A DNA stretch of 64,000 nt from Letharia columbiana (lineage: Eukaryota > Ascomycota > Lecanoromycetes > Lecanorales > Parmeliaceae). The notes below the pieces were generated by a model, which saw only the letters and a program-made list of their open reading frames with translations, had not been told where the DNA came from and ran no database searches. Below, in pieces: positions 41,200 through 51,569 of this stretch. Made by a program: the position numbers and the translations under genes. Within the stretch, counting starts at the first letter, position 1. Every line of letters begins with the position of its first letter. The DNA is taken from assembly GCF_014066305.1 (NCBI RefSeq), contig NW_023501046.1, positions 221,001-285,000 on the forward strand, in the 5' to 3' direction.

Positions 41200-42780
41200 T
41201 CATTTGAAGCCAAGGTTCGGGTCTGCCCCCTCCCCATCCTTGAACAGGTCGATGTAATCCGTTAAGCCATCTACGAGCTTCCGAAAATTCAATCGTGTAC
41301 TCCGCCTCACATTTCTTGTGAAGGCTTGTTCGTTATAATCGGCTCCGTGATCGGAGATGTCGCTGAAGCTCGACTTGTAACCGACAGGTCGATGATGTTG
41401 GAATAGTTGCGGTTGAACGGTCAAGCATGTTTGGACTGGCCTTCCCTCCGATCCATGGCACACAGATCGAAACATCATGTCAGTCGGTCCCGTCATTTTG
41501 TTCACGCTGAGCTCATACAGTAAGCGCCGGGCACCTGGCAGAGAAATCCCGTAACCCATAGTGCACGTGTTCATCCATGCTCTAGAGACTACGCGAGTGT
41601 GAGCAGGGTAAGTCTGAATAAGTTCGGAGTCTCCAAACTGCATCATGACATGCTGCGGTTCTGGAACCGTTTCGTCGTCATAGATGACAGCTCGCCCCAG
41701 CGGCACATTTCGGTCACTTGCGCGAGGAAACCGGGTGCCGCAGTGGCCTAACCAGAAAAGACCCCAGCGGTCAATGTCTCCGTATGGAGAAGGTTCGCTG
41801 GTGAAATCTTTCCTGATGTCGAAGTCCTGCGGCCTTTGGTCTTCCTTGGGCTGAGGGTGGGTCGGGTCTAGAAACCGGTCTGATGTGCCTGACAATGGCT
41901 GGACCAGTAGTCTCGAAGCTTTTGCAAAGTCTCTCATTTGATGATTGATACGAATGTCCCAATCGGCGTCGTCTTCTAGAATGAGGGCAGATGTGATATT
42001 TTGTTCGATCAACCTGATTCAATTCAGTTACTAATTTTGACAGTTCAGTTGGTTATCTGAGGCTATAGGCCTAAGGTAACAGACTACAGGCGCGAACTCT
42101 CAGCCAGGTAGCCTCACGTATCAGAAGCCAGTCTGACACCATCAGGACTTTGGTGTTGGTGATGTGACCGGCATATACTTGAGAGTTCAGGGCCGGTAGG
42201 GTCGGCTGCGCGAAGACGCACTGTATGCATGGCCACTCATAATATGGCCAACTACATGGCCTGAGACGGCGCGCTTGCAGTCTGGATGAAATGAAAGGGG
42301 AGCAGAGAGCGAACACTCACATTCTAGCGATGTTCATATGAGCTCGCCAATTGCCTAAACCCCCTGAGTCGAGTTTCACTTCTTTGCCACCTGGCGGAAG
42401 AGATATCTTGTCCACCCCAGTTACGCCATCTACATAGTCGATTCGCAAGTCTGTGAGGGCAGCGGCTAGCGACATCGAGTCTCGATGGTCGGTTCGAGAT
42501 GGAAGATTGATGACGAAGATCTTCTGAAACTGTATAGACGTCAGAGGTATACGGGATGGCGCGAGCCAGCAACTGCGGAATACATATTGGTCGTACTGAC
42601 CCCAAGAGTCTGATTGAATACATGTTGAAGTGAATCCCCACCAGACGAGAAAGGACCAATTGCCGATCGGTGGAAGGGCGACGGAGAGGTTGGGCTGAAT
42701 CTCCAGAAGAGGAGGATGGCCCCAAGCAAAGCGACAGAGATAGTCAGGAAGAGCCGTATGTTAAGGTAGTGTACAGACAT
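41200..42780 (-). CDS. Type II membrane glycosyltransferase, GT25-like
   Basis: Three exons: 42780-42601, 42529-42321 and 42013-41200 (introns of 71 and 307 bp); 400 aa. The start is the ATG giving MSVHYLNIRLFLTIS, which leads into a signal-anchor helix (FLTISVALLGAILLFWRF). The catalytic domain begins KIFVINLPSRTDHRDSMSLA and includes LGNWRAHMNIARM|LIEQNI. It then has TSALILEDDADWDIRI, where EDD is the likely metal- and nucleotide-sugar-binding motif of family 25 glycosyltransferases. An N-terminal anchor suggests a Golgi-resident enzyme. Donor and acceptor are unknown. The second intron is by far the longest in the window and is not recognisably an ILE. Confidence 0.85.
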
Positions 42781-43829
42781 TTGCGGTATAATTGACAATG
42801 TGAATGCTGGAAATCACAGTCCACCTTTTGACGGACGCGGCGAGGTACAGTAAGAGAGAAGAATTGTTCAAGCTATGGCCTCATTAATTGCGGGGCAAGG
42901 AAAGTCTCCAAAGATTAATCCGCGCGCTCTCAGTAAACACTTCTACTGTCCTTCACGAGGTTTAGGGCTGCTACTAGCGCTGTATACTCTAGGTCGCTTT
43001 TCATTCGTGCGATTATTGACCATTTTGTACGTCAATACCAACAATATATCTTTTAGATAAGGGGGCGTACAGAGGTACACCAGAAAGCAAAGCTGGAGGA
43101 ACTCCAGGAATAATACATATGCAGTCCCAATTCCATAGGCCGTCTCTAGCGCACCTCGAGTATTACTTGCTCCGCAAAAGTGGGTCCACGATCATCCTTC
43201 AACAGCCTGTTCTGAGTAGGCGGCTCAGCTCATGCAATGCAGAGCTGCTCCTATCTAAGAATCCTTCAGTGCGGTGCAGGGTTGAAAGGGTGTGAGGTAT
43301 TTGTCGTCACGCAATAGGTATTCTCTTCATCGGCCACTTTAATGCAACAATGAAATACAACACCCATGGCAGTATCCTGTCTCCGCTTTGGTAGTTGCGG
43401 GTCAGACTACATCAATTTGACAAATGGCAAAGTTCAAGGAGGCTCGGGCACAGGCGCGGCGTACGACTAATGAACCTGAATGGCGGCGGCAGCGATCCCT
43501 CATAGTCTGATAGGCCTCCTTGCTTCCTCTCTGGCAGAAACCAGAAACTGTTGCTGAAACCAGTGTGCATATTGATAGTGCCTCTCCCTCCGCTGCGGTT
43601 GCCGTGTTTCACTGTTACCTGACCGGCTGCGCACCCTGAATGCGACGGGGCGCCAACGATGAACGCAACACTGCCATGGCATTCGAACGGCGCTCAGCCA
43701 TTTTGCATATACCGTACCCAGCTTCCTCGTGCTCACTAAATTCTTGGACACTCAGGTTGTATTCGTCCCTACCTTGTGCAAATCGCAGCGCTGTCTCGCT
43801 AGCATTTGCGGATCGCTCTTTATACCTAG
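42781..43829. other. Intergenic, divergent upstream region
   Basis: About 1.05 kb between divergent genes. No gene, RNA or repeat is supported. Confidence 0.4.
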
Positions 43830-44746
43830 ATGACCGCCATGTGGTTGGCATCTCTGTGTGCCATTGTCCTCAGCTTTGCACGCGTCAATGTTGGAGACGA
43901 CTCCTCCAATCTGTTCATTCTCCCCACTGCACCCGGGCCAAGCAACAATTTTGTTGCAAACTCATCGTGGACACTTGGATCTACTCAGAAGATCCAATGG
44001 TCCACAACCATCAACTCATCTTATTATATTGCCTTGTTCCAGCAAAGCATTAACCCGGCTTCTGGGCTACCGCTTCAGACGATTTACAGTACGTGAGTTG
44101 GAGAACATCCCAACGCTCGCGTTTGCTAATGTTGCGTCCAGACGTCGAAGGCGGTGGGACTGGGCAGCAATCTTTCGACTGGCAGGTCCAGATTTACAAT
44201 TCGAACCTAAGCTTCTCGCCTCTCTACTTCCTATGGCTCAACCCGGGGAATCCACAAGGGTTCAAGTCTAACTATTTCATCATCACCAACCAGGCTCAAA
44301 GCTCGTCAAGCTCAAGTTCGTCGACCGCCTTTACATCATCGACCTCCTTGACAACCAGCATGATCGCAAGTTCATCTTCGAGTACGCCTCCCCAAAGGAG
44401 CTCAGATACTGCCTTTGCGTCTCCTTCCAATGCCAGCTCTAGCACAGAGATCGTCAAAGTTGGCCTCGGCGTGGGAGTGGGAATCGGTATCCCTTTGGTT
44501 CTCATCGCAGGAATATGGATCGGCCTAAAGTCGGTCAAGCAAAGACAATCTTCTTCACGCGGTACGAGTTCTGGTGTGCCACTATCCCAGTTTCCCGACA
44601 TGGAAAATCCTCCCAAATCATACCCTCCTCCGAATGAATCAAATTACTACGCAGATCAAATCCACGAAGCTCCTGGAGAAAGTCATCAGTGTCATGAATT
44701 GCCCGGGGAAACAGCACTAATCGAGCTCGGCTCAAGACAATTTTGA
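43830..44746 (+). CDS. Secreted/surface Ser-rich protein with KRE9/KNH-like domain and one TM
   Basis: Two exons, 43830-44088 and 44142-44746 (53-bp intron, phase 1); 287 aa. There is a signal peptide (MTAMWLASLCAIVLSFARVN), then a beta-rich domain with the pattern F..P....W..G....I.W (NSSWTLGSTQKIQWSTTI) and a closing KSNYFIIT, resembling fungal Kre9/KNH Ig-like domains. A Ser/Thr-rich linker follows (probably O-mannosylated), then one membrane span (VGLGVGVGIGIPLVLIAGIW) and a short cytoplasmic tail. The architecture resembles fungal wall-stress sensors and adhesion proteins. The specific function is unknown. Confidence 0.75.
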
Positions 44747-44958
44747 CCCTCGTGTGTAGCTTTTGCGAATCCAGACAGATTGAGGCGCTGTGTGACAACG
44801 TCTATCAGTGTGGTGTATCGTGCAAGTGAAGAGGAGGGCTCGCCAGAAGCACAGGCTAAGTGTTTGGTCCTCATGCCAAGTTCGAAAATCTTCAGTCAAA
44901 GTACTTCATCGAGGCAGCCGGCCAAGAATACAATCCATCTTCGATCGAGTCACCCCTA

Positions 44959-46068
44959 ATGAAGCGTCTCCTAATCAAACGCATCCTCACCCCCCACCCC
45001 GCCGGCGGTATCTCAGTCAATTTCGCAACCCTCTTAGTCAGCAAGAGTATCCATGTAATCGGTTCCATGACACGCGGCACGCACTTCTACACCAACTCGA
45101 TCGACCGCATCGCCACCCACGCATCTCGCATCGCCGACTCTAGCACCACCTCACCCCCTCGTCGTCCCCTCCACCTCGCTTTCTTCGTAGGCAGCGACCT
45201 CTATCCGCACCTCATGCTCAGCAAGCTCGTCCCGCGCCTTATCGCCCAAGGCCACACCCCTTTTATCTTTCTTTCTGCGGACAAAGTGAACAAGAAAGCG
45301 GCGTCTCTCGGCTTACGCGAACTCGGATTCTTTGAAAGGCAGCTCCTGCAAGACCAGATCATTCCATTTCTCGGATCCGCACCCTCGGACGGAGCTGCAT
45401 GCCTAACTGTGGATCAGACCAGAGCGCAATACGGAATATTGGTACAACGAGTGAAGAGCGTAAACGGTCCACTCTTTCTAGACGTTCTCAGGAAACACCA
45501 CATCGACGCAGGTTTCTCCCCGTGCTGCCACCAACGCTTCGGCAAGGATATCATCAATCACTTCGCCGCTCCTCGCGCGCTGCTGAATCTCCATCCAGGC
45601 ACGTATCGAGGTGCAATGACCGCTATCCGCGCGATGACCAACAAGGAACCCAGCTTCGGCTACAGCCTTCACCATGTAAGCTCTTCATACAACTCAGGCC
45701 CGGTCCTCGACATACGCACCGCTCCAATCGACTACGCGAAATCCATGTTGCATTACATGAACGATATGTACCCGATTGGGGTGGAGATGGTGTTGGATGC
45801 TGTTGGTAATCTCGCAAGGGGCAAGAATATGCCTGCTATCGAGCAAGATGAAGCCAAGAGTCGATACTACACCTTTCCAACAGAGGAGGAGCTTGAGCTG
45901 GTGCGCGAGAGAGGGGTGAGGCTTGTTGATGCGGGGGGGATGGAGGAGGTGCTTGTGGAGAGTTTTGCGGGATGTGGGGGGAGAGATGCGCTGAGGGTGG
46001 TGGTGAGGGAGGCTGTGAGGAAGTGGTATGGGGATGAAAGTGCGAGTCTTTCAGGGTTGCGTAGATAG
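44959..46068 (+). CDS. Formyltransferase-fold protein
   Basis: Single exon, 369 aa from the first ATG (44959). The frame is open upstream but lacks an ATG. The central part is a formyl transferase N-terminal domain: LHLAFFVGSDLYPHLMLSKL; LLNLHPGTYRGAMTAIRAM carrying the conserved Asn-x-His-Pro-Gly; then GYSLHHVSSSYNSGPVLDIR. In PurN and methionyl-tRNA formyltransferase the third catalytic residue is an Asp in D-x-G-P; here the aligned residue is Asn (YNSGP). No presequence or N-terminal MTF-like organisation is clear. It could be an Fmt1-related enzyme, a small-molecule formyltransferase, or an inactive relative. Confidence 0.7.
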   Translation: MKRLLIKRILTPHPAGGISVNFATLLVSKSIHVIGSMTRGTHFYTNSIDRIATHASRIADSSTTSPPRRPLHLAFFVGSDLYPHLMLSKLVPRLIAQGHTPFIFLSADKVNKKAASLGLRELGFFERQLLQDQIIPFLGSAPSDGAACLTVDQTRAQYGILVQRVKSVNGPLFLDVLRKHHIDAGFSPCCHQRFGKDIINHFAAPRALLNLHPGTYRGAMTAIRAMTNKEPSFGYSLHHVSSSYNSGPVLDIRTAPIDYAKSMLHYMNDMYPIGVEMVLDAVGNLARGKNMPAIEQDEAKSRYYTFPTEEELELVRERGVRLVDAGGMEEVLVESFAGCGGRDALRVVVREAVRKWYGDESASLSGLRR

Positions 46069-46450
46069 CGGAGACATCTTCTATAGGGGACAGTAACAGT
46101 TAGTGACCTCTCTACAAACATAGTCATCTAAGAGACTCCGATGTAATTCAGAGGATACTGGCTGATGTTCTGTCTTTGGGAGGAACTAAGGTACCTTGGG
46201 GGCACCACTAAGGTACCTTAGAATTGACGGAAAAGACGGGCCGGGGCCGCTCCCGCAGCGAGATGACATGCTGACCAGTCCAATAACAGAAAAAGATTTA
46301 AAGGCCAACATCATCTTCCATGACGTTTCCCCTTTTCGAAACAGAACTGACGCGTTTAGATCATATGGTCCCTTTGCCTGAGCAATATGTGATACACTCC
46401 GCATCGATGACTGCAAAAGCTACAGTCTGACAAAGGATATTCGCTTCACC
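46069..46450. other. Intergenic, ALG11 promoter with duplicated palindrome
   Basis: 382 bp. It contains two copies of the palindrome AAGGTACCTT in direct repeat (ACTAAGGTACCTT) at about 46186-46219, 250 bp before the ALG11 start. Possibly a regulatory site pair; unproven. Confidence 0.5.
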
Positions 46451-48129
46451 ATGGGCCTGCTGAACTCTGCAGGAGTCGTGCCTCTACTCATTGCCGCTTT
46501 GTACTTCAGCACGTGGCTCTTCCGTCTTGCTGGAAGAGCAGCTGGGTGGTATTTGATACGAAGAACGAAGGCACGCAGGAGAACCACCCTAGCCAAGGCC
46601 AAGAGTGAAGAGGAGGACCACCATGAGAAAGAGCGCGTCTCGGTAAAATCGGAAGACCCAGACTGGGTGGAAGTCGAGAGTCAGCCTGGTGGATCAGCCA
46701 CAAATGGTGGACAGGCACCAGAAGACTGGGATGGAACTGTCGGCTTCCTCCACCCATTCTGCAATGCTGGAGGCGGAGGTGAACGGGTCCTCTGGGCAGC
46801 CATTAAAGCTACGCAGAAACGCTGGCCGAACGCCGTCTGCGTCGTCTATACTGGGGATCATGACGCAACGAAATCTACCATCCTTAACAGGGTAGAGAAC
46901 CGCTTCAACATTCGCCTTCATCCTCCTACGGTCGTCTTTCTCTACCTGCAGACTCGCTCATGGGTTCTCAGCAGCACCTGGCCTCATTTCACCCTCCTCG
47001 GTCAAAGCCTCGGCTCTCTCATTATGGGCTATGATGCGTTCTCTCTCGTCGTTCCTGACATCTTCATTGACACAATGGGCTACTCCTTCACACTCGCATT
47101 GAGCAAGTTTTTCTTCCCAAACATACCAACAGGAGCCTACGTACACTATCCAACGATTTCTACAGACATGCTCAGCTCTCTCAACGCCGAGATAGGAAAA
47201 GGAGTCAACGCGGGCACAGGGAAGGGCATCAGAGGCTTTGGCAAGCGCAAGTATTGGCAGGCTTACGCCCATCTCTACAGCAGATCCGGCAGTGACGTGG
47301 ACATTGTTATGACTAATTCTTCATGGACGCAAGCCCACATTAAATCGTTATGGGGACCATATCGTGCAAAGCGCCGAAAGGTCCATGCAGTCGAAGTTCT
47401 CTTCCCCCCTGTCGCCGTAGAAGAGCTAGAAGAAGCCATTGAACTTGAAGGGCCCAAAGCCGTTTCGAGGCAGAAATCACTGCTTTATGTCGCCCAGTTC
47501 CGACCCGAAAAGAATCACGACCTCATCCTCCGTTCGTTCTCAAAGATGCTCCATTCACCCACAAAGCCAGGGATGAACGGCGCAAAGCTGGTCCTCATTG
47601 GTTCCGTGCGAGACAGTGACGATGCCAAGAGGGTCTACCAGCTTCGCTTGCTCGCACACGAGCTGAAGATTGAGGACGACACCCAGTTCGTCTGTGACGC
47701 ATCATGGCCCGAAGTCCTCGACTGGCTACGGAAAAGCTGGGTGGGAGTCAACGGAATGTGGAACGAACATTTCGGTATCGGTGTCGTGGAGTATCAAGCA
47801 GCGGGACTGATCTGCGTGGTCAATGACAGTGGAGGGCCGAAGGCCGACATCGTCGTTGACTTTGACGGGGGAGCTACCGGTAAATCAAGTCGTCTATCAT
47901 CTGGATGAGCCCGTCTTTGCTAACCTTTGCGGCAGGCTACCACGCAAGTACAGAGTCCGAGTACGCACATCGCTTCGCGGAAGCGCTTTCGATGTCGGAA
48001 GAAGCGACGTCGGCCATGCGAAAGCGGGCTCGAGCCTCGAGCAAGCGCTTCACAGAGGAGGTGTTTGCGGCGAAGTGGGTGGAGCAGCTGGGGAAACTCA
48101 TGGAAATACAGCGTTTGGCATCCAGATAG
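46451..48129 (+). CDS. ALG11: ALG11, GDP-Man:Man3GlcNAc2-PP-dolichol alpha-1,2-mannosyltransferase
   Basis: Two exons, 46451-47879 and 47936-48129 (56-bp intron, phase 1); 540 aa. The N-terminal anchor (VVPLLIAALYFSTWLFRLAG) is followed by a GT4-family mannosyltransferase. Motifs are VGFLHPFCNAGGGGERVLWA, GYSFTLALSKFF, TGAYVHYPTISTDML, LLYVAQFRPEKNHDLILRSF (donor-binding region), and MWNEHFGIGVVEYQAAGLI with the GT4 EX7E-type element. Exon 2 supplies YAHRFAEAL and FTEEVFAAKWVEQL. Alg11 adds the fourth and fifth mannoses on the cytosolic ER face. ALG14, acting earlier in the same pathway, is at 3.3-4.1 kb. Confidence 0.95.
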
Positions 48130-48196
48130 ATTATAGATACCCCACAGACGTTCGGTTCGGTTCGGCTCAGCACAGTACCCCTGAAGCGTCATCCGC

Positions 48197-48748
48197 TCAC
48201 GTCGTGACCCCTTCGATGTCCGGCACGGCCTCTTCCCATTTCCCCCCATTGATGCCATGTCTCCAGACCATATACCCCACCACCCCGGCCGAACTTCCCA
48301 TCCCCAACCCCCCCACCGCCATCCTCCACGACAGACCCCTCGCCCCCGCCCTCCCAACCAGCAGCCCCAACCCGCCCAGCGCCGTGCCCACCAACCCCCA
48401 ATCATCCACCTCCACCTGCCCCCTATTCTCCAACAACCTCCACGCCCGATCCCTCCACTCGATGTCCTCCCGCCCCCACATCCGGACCGGCAACGTCACG
48501 GCCAGCGCCCCCACTCCCCAGACGCCGCCCGTACCGGCCGCGCGGAGCAACGTGGGCAGGAGGGGCGTCGGCGCCGCGAGGGATGTCTTTGGGAAGATGA
48601 AGGGGAGGGCGTAAGAGCGCGCCGCTCCCACGACGGGGCCGACGATGGCGCCGGTTTGGAAACCGCGGTAGAGGACGTGCGTGGTCAGGATGGCGGTGGA
48701 GTGGGGTTGGTCTTCGGCGTAGGGGGTGTGGGGCCAGAATTGCGACAT
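48197..48748 (-). CDS. Small membrane protein, DUF1757-like
   Basis: Single exon, 183 aa. MSQFWPHTPYAEDQPHST leads into several weakly hydrophobic, Gly/Ala-rich segments (GFQTGAIVGPVVGAARSYAL, AAGTGGVWGVGALAVTLPV, GLVGTALGGLGLLVGRAG, MAVGGLGMGSSAGVVGYMVW). The organisation resembles Tim17/complex-I accessory-type mitochondrial membrane proteins. From memory it matches the fungal DUF1757 family. Very GC-rich and convergent with ALG11, 67 bp between stop codons. Confidence 0.65.
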   Translation of the reverse strand: MSQFWPHTPYAEDQPHSTAILTTHVLYRGFQTGAIVGPVVGAARSYALPFIFPKTSLAAPTPLLPTLLRAAGTGGVWGVGALAVTLPVRMWGREDIEWRDRAWRLLENRGQVEVDDWGLVGTALGGLGLLVGRAGARGLSWRMAVGGLGMGSSAGVVGYMVWRHGINGGKWEEAVPDIEGVTT

Positions 48749-49384
48749 TTTTGCTGGGTTGAGTTACGAGTAGGTGGGATCGGGCCGGGGGTTGAAGGCA
48801 GTAGTAGAATCTTGTATTTGTGATTTCGAGGGATTGGAATTCTTTTTGGTAGCCAGGCGAAAAGGGTGATGCCGTACTTTATGTCATTGCGAGCGGCGGC
48901 CTGGTTAACTACTTCGGTTCATACACGGGCTGTTTTGGGTGAAGCGTAGCGGAGTCGGGGAAATGAAATGAAGGCATCGGAGGTGCCCCGCTCCGGACTT
49001 TTGCTCAGTCAGCGCTACGAAGCTGCCAGCAAGCGGCACAGTCACAGAGCGACGTGCTTTTCCCGATCGTGGAAATTGGCCGACTGCGCGTTTGGAAGGC
49101 TGGCTTGGTTGGATTGAGAACAAATGCCTGAGAGTGCGGATTTTTTCCGCTGATTATTTGTGCTCCAAGGCGAAGAGGTAAAGCGTTAGGTAAGCTAGCT
49201 TCGATGCTGCTTGTCTGCTTATACAATCACCGTTGGATGAACGGGAGTATCTTCGTCATCCGACAGGCAAAGAATAGATTTGTGCCTGTATAAAGCGCTC
49301 GTCTGCTTTGATCCCCAATAGTTCTTACCCAACCCTCGTGGTCCTGAATCATTCTTATCACTATTCCGCGGGCATTCGGGCATC
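48749..49384. other. Divergent promoter region
   Basis: 636 bp between the DUF1757-like gene and the ABM-domain gene. No element was recognised. Confidence 0.4.
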
Positions 49385-49866
49385 ATGTCGACCCACATCC
49401 AAGACTCGCACGCATTTCATGGCATCAGCCTTCATGTTAACATCACTGTCGCTCCTGAGAACGTCGACAAGTTCCTCGCCGCCTTTAAGATCTGCTTCGA
49501 TGCTGTGACTGCGGAGCCAGAATGTACCTTCTTCGAGGTCTTCCATGATGCGGACAATCCCGGGCACTTTCGGTTTGTGGAAAATTGGAGTAAGGATGAG
49601 GAGTGGTTCAGGAAGGTAAAGTTCCGCAGCCAAAAGTTCGATTGCTCTGAGATTGCCCAGTGCGTGCTGTAGAAAGAATCCAAGATATCGGTCTGCTAAC
49701 AGACCTGCGTGCTGAATAGGAACAATTGACAAAGGCGTATTATAAACCATACGTGGAAGCGACAGAGTCTCTGTGGATCAAACCCAGGGAGTTGAAATTC
49801 TTCAACAGGATGCCTGCTGAATGGATGAAGGCCAAGCCGGAGAATATGAAAGCAGGATGGATGTAG
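49385..49866 (+). CDS. Antibiotic biosynthesis monooxygenase (ABM) domain protein
   Basis: Two exons, 49385-49615 and 49720-49866 (104-bp intron, phase 0); 125 aa. The sequence ISLHVNITVAPENVDKFLAA and ECTFFEVFHDADNPGHFRFV, then ENWSKDEEW and after the intron LTKAYYKPYVEATESLW, follows the dimeric alpha/beta-barrel ABM fold. These small proteins act as monooxygenases without cofactor or as ligand-binding partners. No secondary-metabolite cluster is visible around it, so substrate is unknown. Confidence 0.8.
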
Positions 49867-50160
49867 CATTATATAAGGGCTGGACTATGCAAGGAGAAAA
49901 GCCCAACAAGAACCAACTTAAAATCGAGGAGTCCGTTCGTGATGGACGCGGTTGGTTGAGTGATTTTTGGCTGCATGTGAAGGGGCAAGTCCAAACAAGG
50001 ATACATTTGGCCTGGAATCGTACCTAACATTATGATTCAGATCAGGGTTTTGAAACTCAAAAGACTTTTCAAAACGTTGATGTCTTCAAGCAGTATCTTG
50101 AACAAATTGGTCTTCGACCTGATCATGCCCGATATCATGATCCATATCACGATTTGAAAG
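49867..50160. other. Intergenic, partial duplication of AKR 3' end
   Basis: 294 bp between convergent genes. The segment CTTCAAGCAGTATCTTGAAC near 50085 repeats, with one mismatch, the 3' coding end of the aldo/keto reductase near 50188. Confidence 0.5.
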
Positions 50161-51093
50161 TCAAGATCCATTCCATTTGCTGGTCTCTTCAAGCAGCATC
50201 TTGAACCTATCCAGGTATTTCGCCCAATCTTTCGGATTTGCTGAGGCCCATTCCCGTGTTCTTTGAGCACATGAAAGATCGCCGACCATGTGTTTCGCAT
50301 TTGTCGTGCCGTTGAGTATAATAACATTGTCTAAAGCCAGAACCAAACTGTACATAGCCTCATAGTGAGTCAGTCCTACTTTATCGGCCACAAGCCCAAC
50401 TTCTGGGCCACGAACAATCTTTGGATTGGCTGACAACGTCCAGATAGACTGATAGACAACGGACTGTTCGGCACAGAAAGAACGGACACTGGCATCAAAG
50501 CGTGTGCTAGAGTGGAAACGATTTTGAACTATGGCCGGTTTGAAGTCGGCTGCATCGTAGAGCTGCTCGAGTATACCCTGCGAGACATTGGATATTCCCA
50601 GGTAGCGAATTTTGTGGGGAACGTAAGTTTCGGCTGCCCGCCAGGCTTCGAGGGTTTGCGCCATTGTGGGCAACGGACTGTGCAGCACCAAACAGTCGAG
50701 ATATGTAGACTCTGAACTCGACTCTTCCGCTAAGGGGCGCATATTCCTAAGTGATGACCTAATAGAGGCGTGGACTTGTTCTGATATGCTTGCAGTGGGA
50801 TCGTATGGCATTCTATTGGGATCCTGCCCATTGACCGAGGTGAATTTGGTCTGAATGAAGAGATCATCTCGTGAGATCCTGTCTTCGCTCAATGCTCGAC
50901 GGATGCCTTGGCCGACAAGATCCTCTCTGTAATGCTTCGGTTGGGCTGCGGTGTCAATGCCTCTAAAACCAGAGCATAATGCCAGATAGACTAGGTCTGC
51001 TGTCTTTTCCTTCTTCCACGCAGTACCATAGAGAAAAGCGGGGACTAGTTGTTTACCATGTAGCAACAAGTTATCGAGCAATGCTGAAGGCAT
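50161..51093 (-). CDS. Aldo/keto reductase
   Basis: Single exon, 310 aa from MPSALLDNLLLHG. The frame stays open upstream, but only with a non-ATG start. The AKR tetrad is intact: Asp and Tyr in FRGIDTAAQPKHYREDLVG, Lys in LFIQTKFTSVNG, His in DCLVLHSPLPTMAQTLEAWR. Further family sequence includes RYLGISNVSQGILEQLY and IVQNRFHSS. NADPH-dependent carbonyl reduction is expected; substrate is not predictable. Divergent from palA across a 476-bp promoter region. Confidence 0.88.
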   Translation of the reverse strand: MPSALLDNLLLHGKQLVPAFLYGTAWKKEKTADLVYLALCSGFRGIDTAAQPKHYREDLVGQGIRRALSEDRISRDDLFIQTKFTSVNGQDPNRMPYDPTASISEQVHASIRSSLRNMRPLAEESSSESTYLDCLVLHSPLPTMAQTLEAWRAAETYVPHKIRYLGISNVSQGILEQLYDAADFKPAIVQNRFHSSTRFDASVRSFCAEQSVVYQSIWTLSANPKIVRGPEVGLVADKVGLTHYEAMYSLVLALDNVIILNGTTNAKHMVGDLSCAQRTREWASANPKDWAKYLDRFKMLLEETSKWNGS

Positions 51094-51569
51094 GATGTCA
51101 ATGAGAGATCGAATCACGGGGCTGGTACTGTCGGGTTTGACGAGCAAGTACGACAACAGGCTCTGAATCAGGGAATTTCTGATGTGATCGAGCAGGACAC
51201 AATGGTAATAGAGGACCACCTTTTATTTAGATGGGGGAAACACTTAAAAAAATTTTTTTTCCACCTTTTACCAGAGAATTGCCCTCTTCATCAAAATTAT
51301 ACCATGTACTTTTCCCATTTATGTACGCACTCGGAGAGGTCCTACCCTTCACTCTAGCTAAACACGGCTGTAGAGTCCATATTTCAAGATTTGTGTTGCG
51401 ACTGCATCCGTTGCAACACCCGTCTTTTCCAGGAGAGCGTTCAATGCTTTCTTCCACGCGGCGGAGCCGCGGCGACAAAATCCGAGCCCGAGCCACCCCA
51501 CCAGCCACCCCACATTCTTCAACATCCTGCACAGATTACCCTCAACCTCGTCTCTCTGCAAGCTTCAAA
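51094..51569. other. Divergent promoter AKR / palA with A/T palindrome
   Basis: 476 bp. It contains an AAAAAAATTTTTTTT palindrome at about 51246-51261, and is otherwise unremarkable. Confidence 0.5.

Noticed and set aside
42014..42320. GT25 long intron as a sixth ILE
   Set aside because: It lacks the GTACGTAT start, the TCTAGAC core and the CTGACTCCGAAATC tail.
43830..51093. A secondary-metabolite cluster (formyltransferase, ABM protein, aldo/keto reductase close together)
   Set aside because: No PKS, NRPS, terpene or regulator gene is present, and ALG11 lies among them; proximity is probably chance.
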